DNA of 64,000 nt from Methanococcus vannielii SB (GCF_000017165.1 NC_009634.1:1534552-1598551); one strand, 5' to 3'; counted from the first letter of the stretch, positions 8,900 through 17,224 are shown. Numbers and translations: made by a program. Notes: a model not told the origin generated them from the letters alone.

Positions 8900-9388
8900 T
8901 TAAATCGATTTTATGTCTTCACAGATACAAAATTCACACAAAGAGAGCCCATTAGATTGTGAGTCTTTTATTGGACAATAATATTTGCCGTCTTTTAAAA
9001 TTATTTTTTTTCCGCCTGGAAATCTCGTTGTTACTGCATGAAGAGGTTTTTTATCTATGAAAATAAGATAGCTTAAAACAGTTTTTACAAGTTTTTTAAA
9101 GTAAATTTCCCCAGATTTTTTAGAACCTACTTTAAATATCCTTGAATTAACAGTTTCAATACTTTCATTAGGTATTTCAAAATTTTCAATTTCAAGTTCG
9201 TTTTTTTTCTTAATTTCCAATAGTATTTTTGGAAAATATGTAAAAAAGTCTTCAATATATTTATCTTTATAATCCAACGGTACATAAAGCATATCTTTTT
9301 CTAAATAGATTTTTGCATTCATAATGTCAAAAATGCTTATTTCAAAACATTCTTCCTTTAATTTTCTAAAAAACTTACGACTGTTCAT
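8900..9388 (-). CDS. UPF0305/DUF2115 family protein
   Basis: This 162-residue methanogen protein ends with the pattern TRFPGGKKIILKDGKYYCPI, then a Gln/Ser-rich stretch and LCEFCICED. The Cys cluster could bind a metal. This C-terminal signature fits the UPF0305/DUF2115 family, which has no known function. AAAGGTT upstream of the ATG at 9388 supports the start. The neighbour on the same strand (VIT1-like, 9455-10036) lies 66 bp upstream, so they may or may not share a transcript. Confidence 0.75.
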   Translation of the reverse strand: MNSRKFFRKLKEECFEISIFDIMNAKIYLEKDMLYVPLDYKDKYIEDFFTYFPKILLEIKKKNELEIENFEIPNESIETVNSRIFKVGSKKSGEIYFKKLVKTVLSYLIFIDKKPLHAVTTRFPGGKKIILKDGKYYCPIKDSQSNGLSLCEFCICEDIKSI

Positions 9389-9454
9389 ATTTTAACCTTT
9401 AAGATAGGTAAACTCCACGTGTTAACTTTAATATTTCGATTTAGTTAAAAATAT

Positions 9455-10036
9455 TTATGCAAAAAACCTTTCAATTCCAAAACATATTATTGTAACAATA
9501 ATTCCTCCTAAAACCATTTTTAATCCTGAAATAGCCAGATTTTCTCTTGAAAGTTTACCAATAAATATGCCCAAGCCAAGAAGTATCATAAGAGTAGAAG
9601 CAACTGCAAAAATAAGCGCAATTTTTTGTTCAAAAATGAAAAAGGGCAGTACTGGAATCACTGCCCCAATAGTTGTTGAAATTCCATCATAAGTTCCACT
9701 ATAAAGGGTTTTATTTATTTTATATTTGTATTCATGACTTGACTTTAAATTGCCGTTCATTATCAAAAGACTTTTTTCTTTTCTTTCACGGTCTTCTTCA
9801 ATCATTGCTCTTTCAGCAGTTAATGCACCTAAAACATTTGAAATTCCATTCGCAATTCCACCGCCAATCCCCGCTGCAACAATAGTTGATGTTTCACCGC
9901 CGCTTGCTCCAATTACAACACCAAGAGTTGACAGTGAACCATCTATCAGTCCCCTTATAACATAACGGGTATCGAACTCCTGCTTAAAATTCCCTAATGT
10001 ACCTTTAATATTATTTAATGTTTCCTTAATATTCAC
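9455..10036 (-). CDS. VIT1/CCC1-like membrane protein (TIGR00267 type)
   Basis: The 193-residue protein has about five membrane segments and the small-residue-rich motifs GLIDGSLSTLGVVIGASG and YDGISTTIGAVIPVLPFF. Both are repeats of the DG-S-T-GV signature found in the CCC1/VIT1 vacuolar iron transporter superfamily. A cytoplasmic linker of charged residues (AERAMIEEDRERKEK) lies between them. A role in iron or manganese export is possible by family, but archaeal members of this subgroup are not characterised to my knowledge. The start is a GTG at 10036 with GGGGAT upstream. Confidence 0.75.
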   Translation of the reverse strand: MNIKETLNNIKGTLGNFKQEFDTRYVIRGLIDGSLSTLGVVIGASGGETSTIVAAGIGGGIANGISNVLGALTAERAMIEEDRERKEKSLLIMNGNLKSSHEYKYKINKTLYSGTYDGISTTIGAVIPVLPFFIFEQKIALIFAVASTLMILLGLGIFIGKLSRENLAISGLKMVLGGIIVTIICFGIERFFA

Positions 10037-10144
10037 TAAAAATCCCCTTCTATTTTTAAGACTTACTTATTCTAAAATCATTTTATTTTTAATATTATTT
10101 ATTTTTAAGTTAGTTATCATAATACGTAATTAATTAGAAGTAGA

Positions 10145-10366
10145 TTACTTTTTAAGATTAAAAACTTGCTCTACAAGTTCATAATTTACAAAAAAGTCGT
10201 CAAGTATATTTTTTAAAGAGCCGGTGCTATTTGTAATTATATTTAAATTAATACAGTCGTCCCGATACTCTGTTTTAATAATGAGCCCATCATTTACATC
10301 ATCAACATTTAAACTTTTGATTACTTCCTTTTCCGATTTAAATTTCATTGAGTAGTTTACTTTCAT
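10145..10366 (-). CDS. pcc1: KEOPS complex subunit Pcc1
   Basis: This 73-residue protein matches the small dimeric Pcc1 subunit of KEOPS, which installs the t6A modification on tRNAs that read ANN codons. The fold is a three-strand sheet with two helices. The visible pattern is MKVNYSMKFKSEKEVIKSL, a central beta pair, and the C-terminal SLKNILDDFFVNYELVEQVF helix. I start it at the ATG at 10366, where GGAAGTG sits six bases upstream. A TTG five codons earlier would destroy that spacing. The ribosome binding site overlaps the end of the upstream PP-loop gene, so the two tRNA-modification genes are translationally close and co-transcribed. Confidence 0.75.
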   Translation of the reverse strand: MKVNYSMKFKSEKEVIKSLNVDDVNDGLIIKTEYRDDCINLNIITNSTGSLKNILDDFFVNYELVEQVFNLKK

Positions 10367-10382
10367 AAGTTGCACTTCCAAG

Positions 10383-11270
10383 TTATTCTAATTCTTTTAA
10401 ATTAAGACCTCTTTTTTTTAATTCCTCATAAACGTCATCTGAAAATTCAGGACATTTTAATGCACTTTTGGCTTTTTCTTTATCCATTAACCCATAACGA
10501 ATCATTGCACATATTCTGTCAAATTCAAAACTAAATCCGTGTTTTTTTCTAAATTCCCTTAAAGCAGGTGCTAAAACAAGACAATTTGTAGTGTAACCTC
10601 CAAGTTCAGGGTTTTTCCAAGGAAGTTCTTTTAATATTTCGTAGCGGTCTTCTTCGGTTAACTGGTATACTGAAAGTAATCTCAACATTTTAATGTTTTT
10701 TTTCATTTCACGAATTGCAGTTGTCCCAAAAGGTAATTCATGTCCAGTTACTATGGTATTTATATTAGTCTGTCTTGCAAACTGCCAGATTTCATGCATA
10801 TTCATACTAGAACATATCCTGCATGGGGATTCTCCTTTAGAAATTGTTTCTTTAAAAAATTTAGTGAAATCTTTATTAATGACGAGCCAATCAACTCCGA
10901 AATGTTTTGTAATGTTTTTACAGTTTAAAATGGCTTCTTCTGCTAAATATCCATTATCTATAGTTACGCATAACGGTCTTATTCTAAGTTTATTTACCAA
11001 TAGATATAATGCTACAACACTATCTTTTCCACCAGAAAATCCCAAAATACAGTTATATTTATTATTTTTAATCCTTAGTTCGTCTAAATATTCAGTTACT
11101 TCTTTTTCCATTTCTTCAAAGTTTCTTGGAAATTTTAAAGCATTCATACATTCAATGCAGATGATTTTTTTTCCTGCATGTTTGAACATCGGGCGTGTTT
11201 TGCTGTTGTGGAGACATATTTCGCATTCTACAATTTCTTTTCCATTAGGTATTTTTTTTATACTTTGCAT
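10383..11270 (-). CDS. PP-loop ATPase, tRNA-thiolation (TtuA/NcsA) or sugar-amidotransferase-like
   Basis: The 295-residue protein has an N-terminal zinc finger (CEIC at 17-20 and CIEC near 38-41), then the PP-loop SGGKDS in the sequence ILGFSGGKDSVVALYLL near residues 82-98. A CRICSSMN motif follows, then GHELPFGTT and a C-terminal part with GGYTTNCLVLAPA. PP-loop enzymes adenylate a substrate using ATP, most often a tRNA base or carbonyl. The zinc finger plus internal CxxC resembles the TtuA/Ncs6 tRNA 2-thiolation group. The C-terminal NCL motif resembles N-acetyl-sugar amidotransferases. Linkage to pcc1 favours tRNA modification, but the substrate cannot be fixed from sequence. Confidence 0.7.
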   Translation of the reverse strand: MQSIKKIPNGKEIVECEICLHNSKTRPMFKHAGKKIICIECMNALKFPRNFEEMEKEVTEYLDELRIKNNKYNCILGFSGGKDSVVALYLLVNKLRIRPLCVTIDNGYLAEEAILNCKNITKHFGVDWLVINKDFTKFFKETISKGESPCRICSSMNMHEIWQFARQTNINTIVTGHELPFGTTAIREMKKNIKMLRLLSVYQLTEEDRYEILKELPWKNPELGGYTTNCLVLAPALREFRKKHGFSFEFDRICAMIRYGLMDKEKAKSALKCPEFSDDVYEELKKRGLNLKELE

Positions 11271-11464
11271 AATTTCTCTACCTGAATTACATATTAATTA
11301 TTTAAATATTTAGCCCAATAAAAATGAACCCTACAAAAATTATTTTCAAAATTATAGATTGATTTTCTTTTTAAAGTATATTTCCGATTACACCGCAAAT
11401 GAAATATATTGTCTTTTACAAAAGAATATTCATTTAATGTTAAATACATATTCGAGGGTTTTTA

Positions 11465-12106
11465 ATGGAAAATAAGTACTATCCTCCAGAATTTGAAAAA
11501 AAGAACTTAACTGTCCATTCTGTGGCGTTTATGTTCATCAAGGATGGCATAATGTTAATTAAAATCCATTCGACAAACTCAAAAATGTTAGGATATTTAA
11601 CTGTAATTGATGTAGAAACATCCTATATTGGTTAGTGGGAACTTAATTTATCCTGATAAATCTGGAATTCCGGATCCAAATCCAGATTTACCTTAAAATA
11701 TTAAAAAAGATTATATGAAAGCTGCTTCGATAATAAATAAATCCCAAGAGCTTCCGCAGCTTTATTAAGATTAGCAGTCCAAAAACTATGTAAAGAACTG
11801 GGTGAATCGGGAAATAATTAATAATGATATTGCAAACTTAGTTAAAAAGGCCTTCCTGTTGAAATACAACAATCTTTAGATATATTGAGGGTTATTGGAA
11901 ATGAATCTGTTCATCCTGGTCAGATTGACTTAAATGGAAAGGATGAGTGTGTTGCAAAATCATATTTAATCTAATAAATATAATTGCAGAAAGAATGATC
12001 ACCAACCCTAAAAAAATTAATGAATTTTACGGATCATTGCCCGAAGATAAATTGGATGCAATAAAAAAAGGGATAAAAAATAATTTTAACAGGTACATAC
12101 ATTTTT
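11465..12106 (+). pseudogene. Decayed DUF4145-domain gene
   Basis: Pieces of one DUF4145 protein can be read in all three plus-strand frames. The first is an intact start with MENKYYPPEFEKKN. The next is a zinc-binding CPFCGVYVHQGWHNVN in a shifted frame, which is the family hallmark. Then come [58 protein letters not shown] and IINPKKINEFYGSLPEDKL-type ending segments. At least five frameshifts and several stops separate them, so no protein can be made. Order and spacing are preserved, so this was a full-length gene of about 210 codons that decayed in place. DUF4145 domains often occur in restriction-modification and other defence proteins. Confidence 0.85.
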
Positions 12107-12198
12107 AAATTTTTAAAAAATCCAATTATTTTTAAATAAAAAGAATATTTTTAATTTTCACGTCCATTTTATAACTTTAACCATTTAAAGAAAATACC

Positions 12199-12212
12199 TT
12201 AATATATAAATA
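12199..12212 (+). promoter_or_regulatory. Probable TATA box of apt
   Basis: TTAATATATAAATA is the best TATA element upstream of apt. Transcription would start about 25 bases further on, giving a leader of roughly 95 bases that contains the hairpin at 12243-12263. Confidence 0.4.
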
Positions 12213-12242
12213 AAAAACATGCAAATAGTATATACGTTTAAA

Positions 12243-12263
12243 TAGGATATTTTAAAAATCCTA
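12243..12263 (+). promoter_or_regulatory. Leader hairpin upstream of apt
   Basis: TAGGAT and ATCCTA form a 6-bp stem that can be prolonged by A:T pairs across one bulged base, all inside the likely apt leader. It could be a regulatory or stabilising hairpin. There is no match to a known purine riboswitch beyond a chance CCGTAA downstream. Confidence 0.3.
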
Positions 12264-12331
12264 AATTTGTGCCGTAACAAAATTACAAGAATTTTATCTT
12301 CTGTTTATACGAGTATGACCCGGTGAATACA

Positions 12332-12853
12332 ATGGATTTAAGAAAAAAGATAAGAATCATAGACGATTTCCCGAAAAAAGGAATAAGTTTTAAAGATGTA
12401 ACTCCAATTTTAAAAGACCCTAAATCAATGAAGCACACTACAAAAGAGATTACAAAATACCTCGAAGATAAAAATATCGACGTTATAGTTGGACCTGAAG
12501 CACGTGGTTTTTTATTTGGAATTTTGGTTGCACAAGAATTAGATTTGGGATTTGTTCCAGTTAGAAAACCTGGAAAACTCCCATTTAAAACATTTTCTGT
12601 GGATTATGCTCTTGAATATGGACTTGATAGGCTTGAAATCCATAGTGATAGTATAGAAAAAGGTCAAAATGTTGCAGTAGTTGATGACCTCCTTGCAACC
12701 GGAGGAACTGTTTTAGGAGTTACAAAACTTGTTGAAAAAATAGGTGGGAATGTTTCAGCACTTAGTTTCGTAATTGAGCTTACGAATTTGAATGGAAGAG
12801 ATAAATTAAAAGGATATAATGTACAATCGCTTGTAAAATATGATGATTTGTAA
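12332..12853 (+). CDS. apt: Adenine (purine) phosphoribosyltransferase
   Basis: The 173-residue product transfers the phosphoribosyl group of PRPP to a purine base, salvaging adenine or, in some methanogen enzymes, hypoxanthine/guanine. The PRPP-binding motif VAVVDDLLATGGT and the upstream IVGPEARGF / VPVRKPGKLP segments are those of Apt. I chose the ATG at 12332 because GGTGAATACA places a ribosome binding site before it. An in-frame GTG at 12323 lies inside that site. A U32 protein gene follows after 41 bp. Substrate preference within the Apt/Hpt family is not readable from sequence. Confidence 0.88.
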   Translation: MDLRKKIRIIDDFPKKGISFKDVTPILKDPKSMKHTTKEITKYLEDKNIDVIVGPEARGFLFGILVAQELDLGFVPVRKPGKLPFKTFSVDYALEYGLDRLEIHSDSIEKGQNVAVVDDLLATGGTVLGVTKLVEKIGGNVSALSFVIELTNLNGRDKLKGYNVQSLVKYDDL

Positions 12854-12894
12854 TATTTATATTAGTATATATATGGCTACTTGGTGGATACTTT

Positions 12895-14106
12895 ATGGTA
12901 GAATTATTATCTCCTGCAAGAGATTTAACTGGACTAATTACTGCATTTAATAATGGTGCGGATTCAGTTTATTGCGGGTTAAAAGAAATGAGCATGCGTA
13001 AAACTGCAAAAAATTTTGATAGGAATGAACTAATTGAAGGAATTAAATTTGCACATTCTAAAAACAAACGAGTATATCTTTGTACTAATACTGTAGTCTA
13101 CGAAAATGATGTTTCAAAATTAACGGAAATACTTGAATTTGCAAAATCATCAGAAGTTGATGCAGTAATTGTAAATGATATTGGGGCAATGATTTTGGCA
13201 GGTGAAATGGGTATTGAAGTTCATGCAAGCGTTCAAAATAATATTACAAATTCTAATACTGCTAAATTTTATTCAAAATTTGCTAAAAGGGCCGTTTTAT
13301 CTAGGGAACTTACATTAACGCAGATAAAAGAGATTAAAAAAAATTTAAAGTCAAAAAATATCGATTTAGAGTTAGAAGGTTTTATTCACGGGGCATTATG
13401 TACCGCAATAAGCGGAAGGTGCTTTTTAAGCTCTTATTTATTTAATAAAAATGCAAACTGTGGAGACTGTTTACAACCTTGTAGGAGAAATTGGAAGTTA
13501 ATAAATGAGCATTCCGATGGAACTCATGAATTATTATGTAATGGGAAATATCTCTTATCTCCAAAAGATCTTTCAATGATTGAATACGTTCCGGAACTGA
13601 TTGAAGTTTTTGACTGCTTTAAAATTGAAGGACGGGCAAAAAACCTCGATTATGTTATGAGGGCGACTAAAATTTACCGTGAAGCAATTGATTCTATCTT
13701 TGATGGATCATATTTTGAAAAAATCCCCAAATTTAAGGCAGAATTAGAAAAAGTATATAATCGAGGTTACGATACAGGTTTTTATTTTAGGGGAACTTCA
13801 TGTAATTCTGATATTCAGTATGAATTTGAAGGGAATATTTCAAGGTACAAAAAAGTCGAAGTTGGAATCGCTTTAAATTACTATAAAAAAGCAGGAGTTT
13901 TAGAAGTATTTCTTACTAATGATTTGAAAATAGGCGATGAAATTTTAATAATTGGAAACACTACAGGATGTATCGAAGAAAAAGTAACCTCAATTCAGAT
14001 TGACGGGAAAAACATAGAATGCGCAAAAAAGGGGCAAAATGTGGGAATTAAAATTAGTAGTTTAGCAAGAGAAAACGACAAAGTTTATTATCTAAAAAAT
14101 AAATAA
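12895..14106 (+). CDS. U32-family protein (hydroxylation / Fe-S type)
   Basis: This 403-residue protein belongs to the peptidase U32 family. The N-terminal TIM-barrel-like part starts VELLSPARDLTGLITAFNNG. A Cys-rich signature follows near residues 165-200: GALC, SGRCFLSSYLFN and CGDCLQPCRRNW. In characterised relatives these cysteines hold an Fe-S cluster, and the proteins act with prephenate as hydroxylases of tRNA U34, 23S rRNA or ubiquinone rather than as proteases. Methanogens lack ubiquinone, so an RNA hydroxylation role is more likely here, by inference. The C-terminal beta-barrel (from about residue 310) is present. GGTGG upstream of the ATG at 12895 supports the start. Confidence 0.85.
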   Translation: MVELLSPARDLTGLITAFNNGADSVYCGLKEMSMRKTAKNFDRNELIEGIKFAHSKNKRVYLCTNTVVYENDVSKLTEILEFAKSSEVDAVIVNDIGAMILAGEMGIEVHASVQNNITNSNTAKFYSKFAKRAVLSRELTLTQIKEIKKNLKSKNIDLELEGFIHGALCTAISGRCFLSSYLFNKNANCGDCLQPCRRNWKLINEHSDGTHELLCNGKYLLSPKDLSMIEYVPELIEVFDCFKIEGRAKNLDYVMRATKIYREAIDSIFDGSYFEKIPKFKAELEKVYNRGYDTGFYFRGTSCNSDIQYEFEGNISRYKKVEVGIALNYYKKAGVLEVFLTNDLKIGDEILIIGNTTGCIEEKVTSIQIDGKNIECAKKGQNVGIKISSLARENDKVYYLKNK

Positions 14107-14209
14107 TTCATTTCTAAAATTAATTCCGGTCAAATATAATATATAAATACTTAAATATATGTATAGATTGATATATAATATAATAATTATTTAAAGTGTG
14201 GTGATTATA

Positions 14210-15103
14210 ATGAAAGAGGACAAAATGTCAAAATTTGCACACATTACAAGCGTACATCCTTGTTACAATGAAAAACTACATCATAAAGTAGGAAGGGTGC
14301 ATTTACCAGTAGCCCCAAAATGTAACATTGCGTGCAGGTTTTGTAAACGAAGCATTGGTGCTGAATCAGTATGTGAAGACAGACCTGGTGTTTCAAATCA
14401 CATAATGAAGCCATCAGAAGTTGAAAACTACCTTACTGATCTTTTAGAACGGATGCCAAATATTCAAGTTGCAGGAATTGCAGGGCCGGGAGATAGCCTT
14501 TTTAATGAAGAAACTTTTGAAACATTAGAAATATTAAAAGAAAAATTTCCAAAAATGGTTCGATGTCTCTCTACAAATGGATTACTGCTTCCAAAATATG
14601 CAGAAAGACTTGCGGAACTTGGTATAAAAACAGTAACAGTAACTGTTAATGCGGTTGACCCTAAAATTCAGGCAAAAATTGTTGATTGGGTTTATTTTGA
14701 AGGAAAAATTTATCGAGGGGAAGAGGGTGCTAAATTACTAATCAAAAACCAAATTGAAGGAGTTAAAATGCTTTCTGAACGCGATGTTGCAGTAAAAATA
14801 AATACGGTACTGATTCCCGAAATAAATGGGGAACACGTAATAGATATTGCAAAAACATTTGAAAAAGATGCGTTCGTCCAAAACATAATTCCACTAATTC
14901 CGATGTACAAAATGGATAATTTAAGAAGGCCAACCTGCGAAGAAATAAGCAATATTCGTGACACGGCTGAAGAATACGTTCACCAGTTTAGAGCATGTCA
15001 ACAATGTAGGGCTGATGCTGCAGGACTTTTGTCAGAGCAAAAACACCTTTCAGAAAAAGGCAAAAAACTTGATATTTATGATTTAAAACACTTTTCGCAC
15101 TAA
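14210..15103 (+). CDS. nifB: NifB, radical-SAM FeMo-cofactor precursor synthase
   Basis: The 297-residue protein builds the 8Fe-9S-C NifB cofactor, the precursor of nitrogenase FeMo cofactor. The radical-SAM cysteines are C38, C42 and C45 in PKCNIACRFCKRS. The N-terminal HPCYNEK motif and the C-terminal CQQCRADAAGLL motif supply further cluster ligands typical of NifB. It lacks the NifX-like C-terminal domain of many bacterial NifBs, as is usual in methanogens. GGTGAT before the ATG at 14210 favours this start over the GTG at 14198. It is separated from any nif operon here, as is common in Methanococcus. No GGAA-N-TTCC NrpR-type operator is obvious upstream. Confidence 0.93.
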   Translation: MKEDKMSKFAHITSVHPCYNEKLHHKVGRVHLPVAPKCNIACRFCKRSIGAESVCEDRPGVSNHIMKPSEVENYLTDLLERMPNIQVAGIAGPGDSLFNEETFETLEILKEKFPKMVRCLSTNGLLLPKYAERLAELGIKTVTVTVNAVDPKIQAKIVDWVYFEGKIYRGEEGAKLLIKNQIEGVKMLSERDVAVKINTVLIPEINGEHVIDIAKTFEKDAFVQNIIPLIPMYKMDNLRRPTCEEISNIRDTAEEYVHQFRACQQCRADAAGLLSEQKHLSEKGKKLDIYDLKHFSH

Positions 15104-15120
15104 TTCTTTTTTTAATTTTA
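15104..15120 (+). terminator. U-rich terminator after nifB
   Basis: A run of seven T followed by further T-rich sequence begins within a few bases of the nifB stop. Such U-tracts are the aCPSF1-dependent termination signal described in Methanococcus. Confidence 0.45.
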
Positions 15121-15197
15121 TATTTAACCACAAGGTATAAATGATACTTTAAAAGATAGACTTAAAAATAAACATTAATTGTTACAGGTGTTATTGA

Positions 15198-15470
15198 ATG
15201 GAAAACGTTGTAATTACTGTTGTTGGTGTAGATAAGCCCGGAATTGTTGCAGGGGTTACGAAAGTTCTTGCGGAACATGAAGCAAACATTGTAGATATCC
15301 GGCAAACTATTATGGAAGAATTATTTACCATGATAATGATGGCAGATATTTCGAATTTAAAAGGCGATATTTCGAATTTAAAACAGGATCTTGAACGATT
15401 AGGGGCTGAAATAGGAGTTAAAATAAACGTACAACACGAAAATATTTTTAAATACATGCACAGAATTTAA
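15198..15470 (+). CDS. ACT-domain protein, UPF0237 family
   Basis: The 90-residue protein is a single ACT domain (VVITVVGVDKPGIVAGVTKV, then ANIVDIRQTIMEELFTMIM), matching the UPF0237 family of free-standing ACT proteins. ACT domains bind small ligands, usually amino acids, and regulate enzymes or transcription. A direct repeat, GDISNLK / GDISNLK, is visible at residues 54-67. It corresponds to an 18-base tandem duplication (around 15344-15379), so this loop has expanded. AGGTGTTATTGA upstream of the ATG at 15198 supports the start. The partner is unknown. Confidence 0.88.
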   Translation: MENVVITVVGVDKPGIVAGVTKVLAEHEANIVDIRQTIMEELFTMIMMADISNLKGDISNLKQDLERLGAEIGVKINVQHENIFKYMHRI

Positions 15471-15534
15471 TTGTTAAATTACATTGGCTATTTAAACCTG
15501 CATAATACAATTTAAGACTGTTCAATTTAAATAG

Positions 15535-15831
15535 TTTAAAATAAATATTTTTCTTTGTGGGGAATTAACCTTACGGAGTGGGAATATTAAATCCATTTTA
15601 GAAAGCTGTATTGATAAGTTATCTAACTTTGAATGTAGTGGAAACCTTGAAAATGTGTATATTAGGTGGTCTAAACTCGACATTGAAATATATAAATATA
15701 TTGGGGACCCTTATTATATAACCACAAGTTCAAAATGGATAAGTAAAGTACTAAACTCCGAAAAATTAGATAATACTAAAATTGAAGAAATTATAGGGAT
15801 TAAAAAACTTATAAATAAAATTAATGAATAA
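15535..15831 (+). pseudogene. Start-less reading-frame remnant
   Basis: A frame of 98 codons is open from a TAG at 15532-15534 to the TAA at 15829-15831, and its last 80 codons have normal, non-random composition (for example SILESCIDKLSNFEC, IYKYIGDPYYITTSSKW). It has no ATG, GTG or TTG near the beginning, so translation cannot start normally. It looks like the 3' part of a gene whose 5' end was deleted. I do not recognise the family. Confidence 0.5.
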
Positions 15832-16519
15832 TACTTTAAAAATAACAATTTTACATAACTTAATGCTTTTTTGAATTTGAAAGTACTTTTAAATTGGGAT
15901 TTAAATGCTAAAAATTTTCAGAGCTAAATTGAGCTAAAAACTATAAAACACGTAAAAAAGATACTTTTAAGTTACTGACTACATATAAAGATTTTTTAGT
16001 TAGGATATTATTATAAATTTAATTTGTACATCTTACTACTAAACTGTATTTTACACTAGCTAGTATTTACTTAATTATTTATTTCTTTTTTTACCGCTAA
16101 TTCCACTTCTCGAGTTCATTTAACTCACCTCTTGCTTATACTATTCGATAAATTTACGTAATTTTTAAGCACTCTTAATATTTTTAATAATGCTTAAATA
16201 TATTAATTATAATTAAACTATATAAATATTTCTACTACTTAAATAGCATTTAAAATCGTATTAAACTTATTAAAACGACTTTAAACCCTTTAAAGGAAAA
16301 AATAAACTAAATACTATGGTTTTTAAATATTAAAAATTCTCAATTTTAATTGTAAAACTATAAATTAAACTTTATAGGTGGTAGCGATTTAAAATAATTT
16401 TTAAATCTAATTTGGGGATTATGCAGTTAAAAAAGATTTTACTAATATATATGGTTTAATACTATTAATATCAATTACTACAAGCACTTAGTAGTCTTAA
16501 AAAAGATTTATGGCCAAAA
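15832..16519. other. Decayed, gene-poor interval
   Basis: Nearly 700 bases with no normal-sized gene. It contains a 14-codon reading frame with a strong ribosome binding site on the minus strand (16075-16119), a 10-bp palindrome ACTAGCTAGT at 16055-16064, and an orphan ribosome-binding-like AGGTGGT near 16376 with no start codon after it. A frame starting at the ATG at 16421 is closed after 12 codons but continues in phase with the short gene at 16520. The overall impression is of former coding DNA that has decayed. Confidence 0.45.
16075..16119 (-). CDS. Candidate 14-residue basic micropeptide
   Basis: The frame reads MNSRSGISGKKRNK and stops. It is preceded by GAGGTGA, a 7-base match to the complement of the archaeal 16S rRNA 3' end, placed five bases before the ATG. 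That is as good as the best ribosome binding sites in this window. The peptide is strongly basic. It may be a leader peptide, a true small protein, or the surviving 5' end of a deleted gene. There is no homology argument. Confidence 0.35.
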   Translation of the reverse strand: MNSRSGISGKKRNK

Positions 16520-16708
16520 ATGGTGGAAATCCTGTTGAACATTTTACTAGATATATTGAAGAATACCTTACATGGTATTCTAACCAGTATGATGGGCATT
16601 CCCTTAATGGCTCTGCACACCTGGTTTGAATTACTTTTTATAGCAATTATCCTAATTAACGGGGCCAATAAATCATTTAAATTGTTCAAGCTCCTTTTGG
16701 AGGTTTAA
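16520..16708 (+). CDS. Doubtful 62-codon hydrophobic frame
   Basis: The frame would encode a very hydrophobic peptide (for example FELLFIAIILI near residues 37-47). It has no ribosome binding site in front of the ATG and overlaps the 3' end of the convergent marker-17 gene by 36 bases. Another frame across 16510-16629 also looks protein-like (begins MAKNGGNPVEHFTRYIEEYL), so the DNA is probably decayed coding sequence read in the wrong phase. I keep it as a low-confidence entry only. Confidence 0.2.
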   Translation: MVEILLNILLDILKNTLHGILTSMMGIPLMALHTWFELLFIAIILINGANKSFKLFKLLLEV

Positions 16709-17224
16709 AGCTTCTTTTTCCCAATGTTCTTCAATTGGTTTTTCAGATGCAACCATCACTATTGAAGTTCCACGAAATGTTTTTCTAACTCTCATTCCTT
16801 CTGGAAAAACCCGGTTCATGAAGTCTAAAACCCTTTCAACAAAGTCTTCCTTTGCATCATGAATTATCATATCCGAATCTATTTTTGAATCCGTTATGAT
16901 TTCAAATCTTGAAGGCTGATCTATCACGTTTATTTTCTCTAAAAGTTCTGTAGCATACGTTTCATCATCTATTTTTAACTTGTAGACTACTTTCCCATTT
17001 TCTTCAACTGTCTCCTCAACGGTTACAACATCTCTTAACCTTATTAATTTCGAGGTTGATTTTGGCAGTATTCCAATTATAAAGTATGGAATATCCTGCC
17101 TACAAATCATCTTTGATTTTACAATCGCTTTTCCTAAAACTAAATCTTCTAACGATGTCTGTATAACTTTTTCGTAGATTTCTTTGCCTTTAATATCGTT
17201 ACAGTCAATATCAATATAAGCCAT
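16673..17224 (-). CDS. Methanogenesis marker protein 17
   Basis: This 183-residue protein fits methanogenesis marker 17, a family confined to methanogens and of unproven role. Shared features are the N-terminal D-x-x-G-x-x-xYE-x-xIxxxLEDLVLGKAI segment, YFIIGILPK, a DETYATELLEKI stretch, QPSRFEIITD and the C-terminal FPEGMRVRKTFRGTSIVMVA. Several marker proteins take part in maturation of methyl-coenzyme M reductase or its cofactors, which is the best guess here. AAGGTG upstream of the ATG at 17224 supports the start. The ubiquitin-like gene and ilvC lie upstream on the same strand. Confidence 0.72.
   Translation of the reverse strand: MAYIDIDCNDIKGKEIYEKVIQTSLEDLVLGKAIVKSKMICRQDIPYFIIGILPKSTSKLIRLRDVVTVEETVEENGKVVYKLKIDDETYATELLEKINVIDQPSRFEIITDSKIDSDMIIHDAKEDFVERVLDFMNRVFPEGMRVRKTFRGTSIVMVASEKPIEEHWEKEALNLQKELEQFK

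Noticed and set aside
10693-11313. 206-codon plus-strand frame opposite the PP-loop ATPase gene
   Set aside because: It is antisense to a clear enzyme with SGGKDS and CxxC motifs, and has composition typical of a shadow frame.
12243-12300. Purine riboswitch before apt, suggested by CCGTAA
   Set aside because: Only one short word matches. The three-way junction and GACTA-type segments are missing. The hairpin was kept as a low-confidence leader feature.
14107-14209. NrpR nitrogen operator before nifB
   Set aside because: No GGAA-N6-TTCC type palindrome could be found. The region has only TATA-like runs.
16510-16629. 39-codon frame starting MAKNGGNPVEHFTRYIEEYL as a transposase tail
   Set aside because: It faintly resembles the end of an integrase core, but the similarity is too weak and the frame is closed by a stop 12 bases upstream, so I did not name it.
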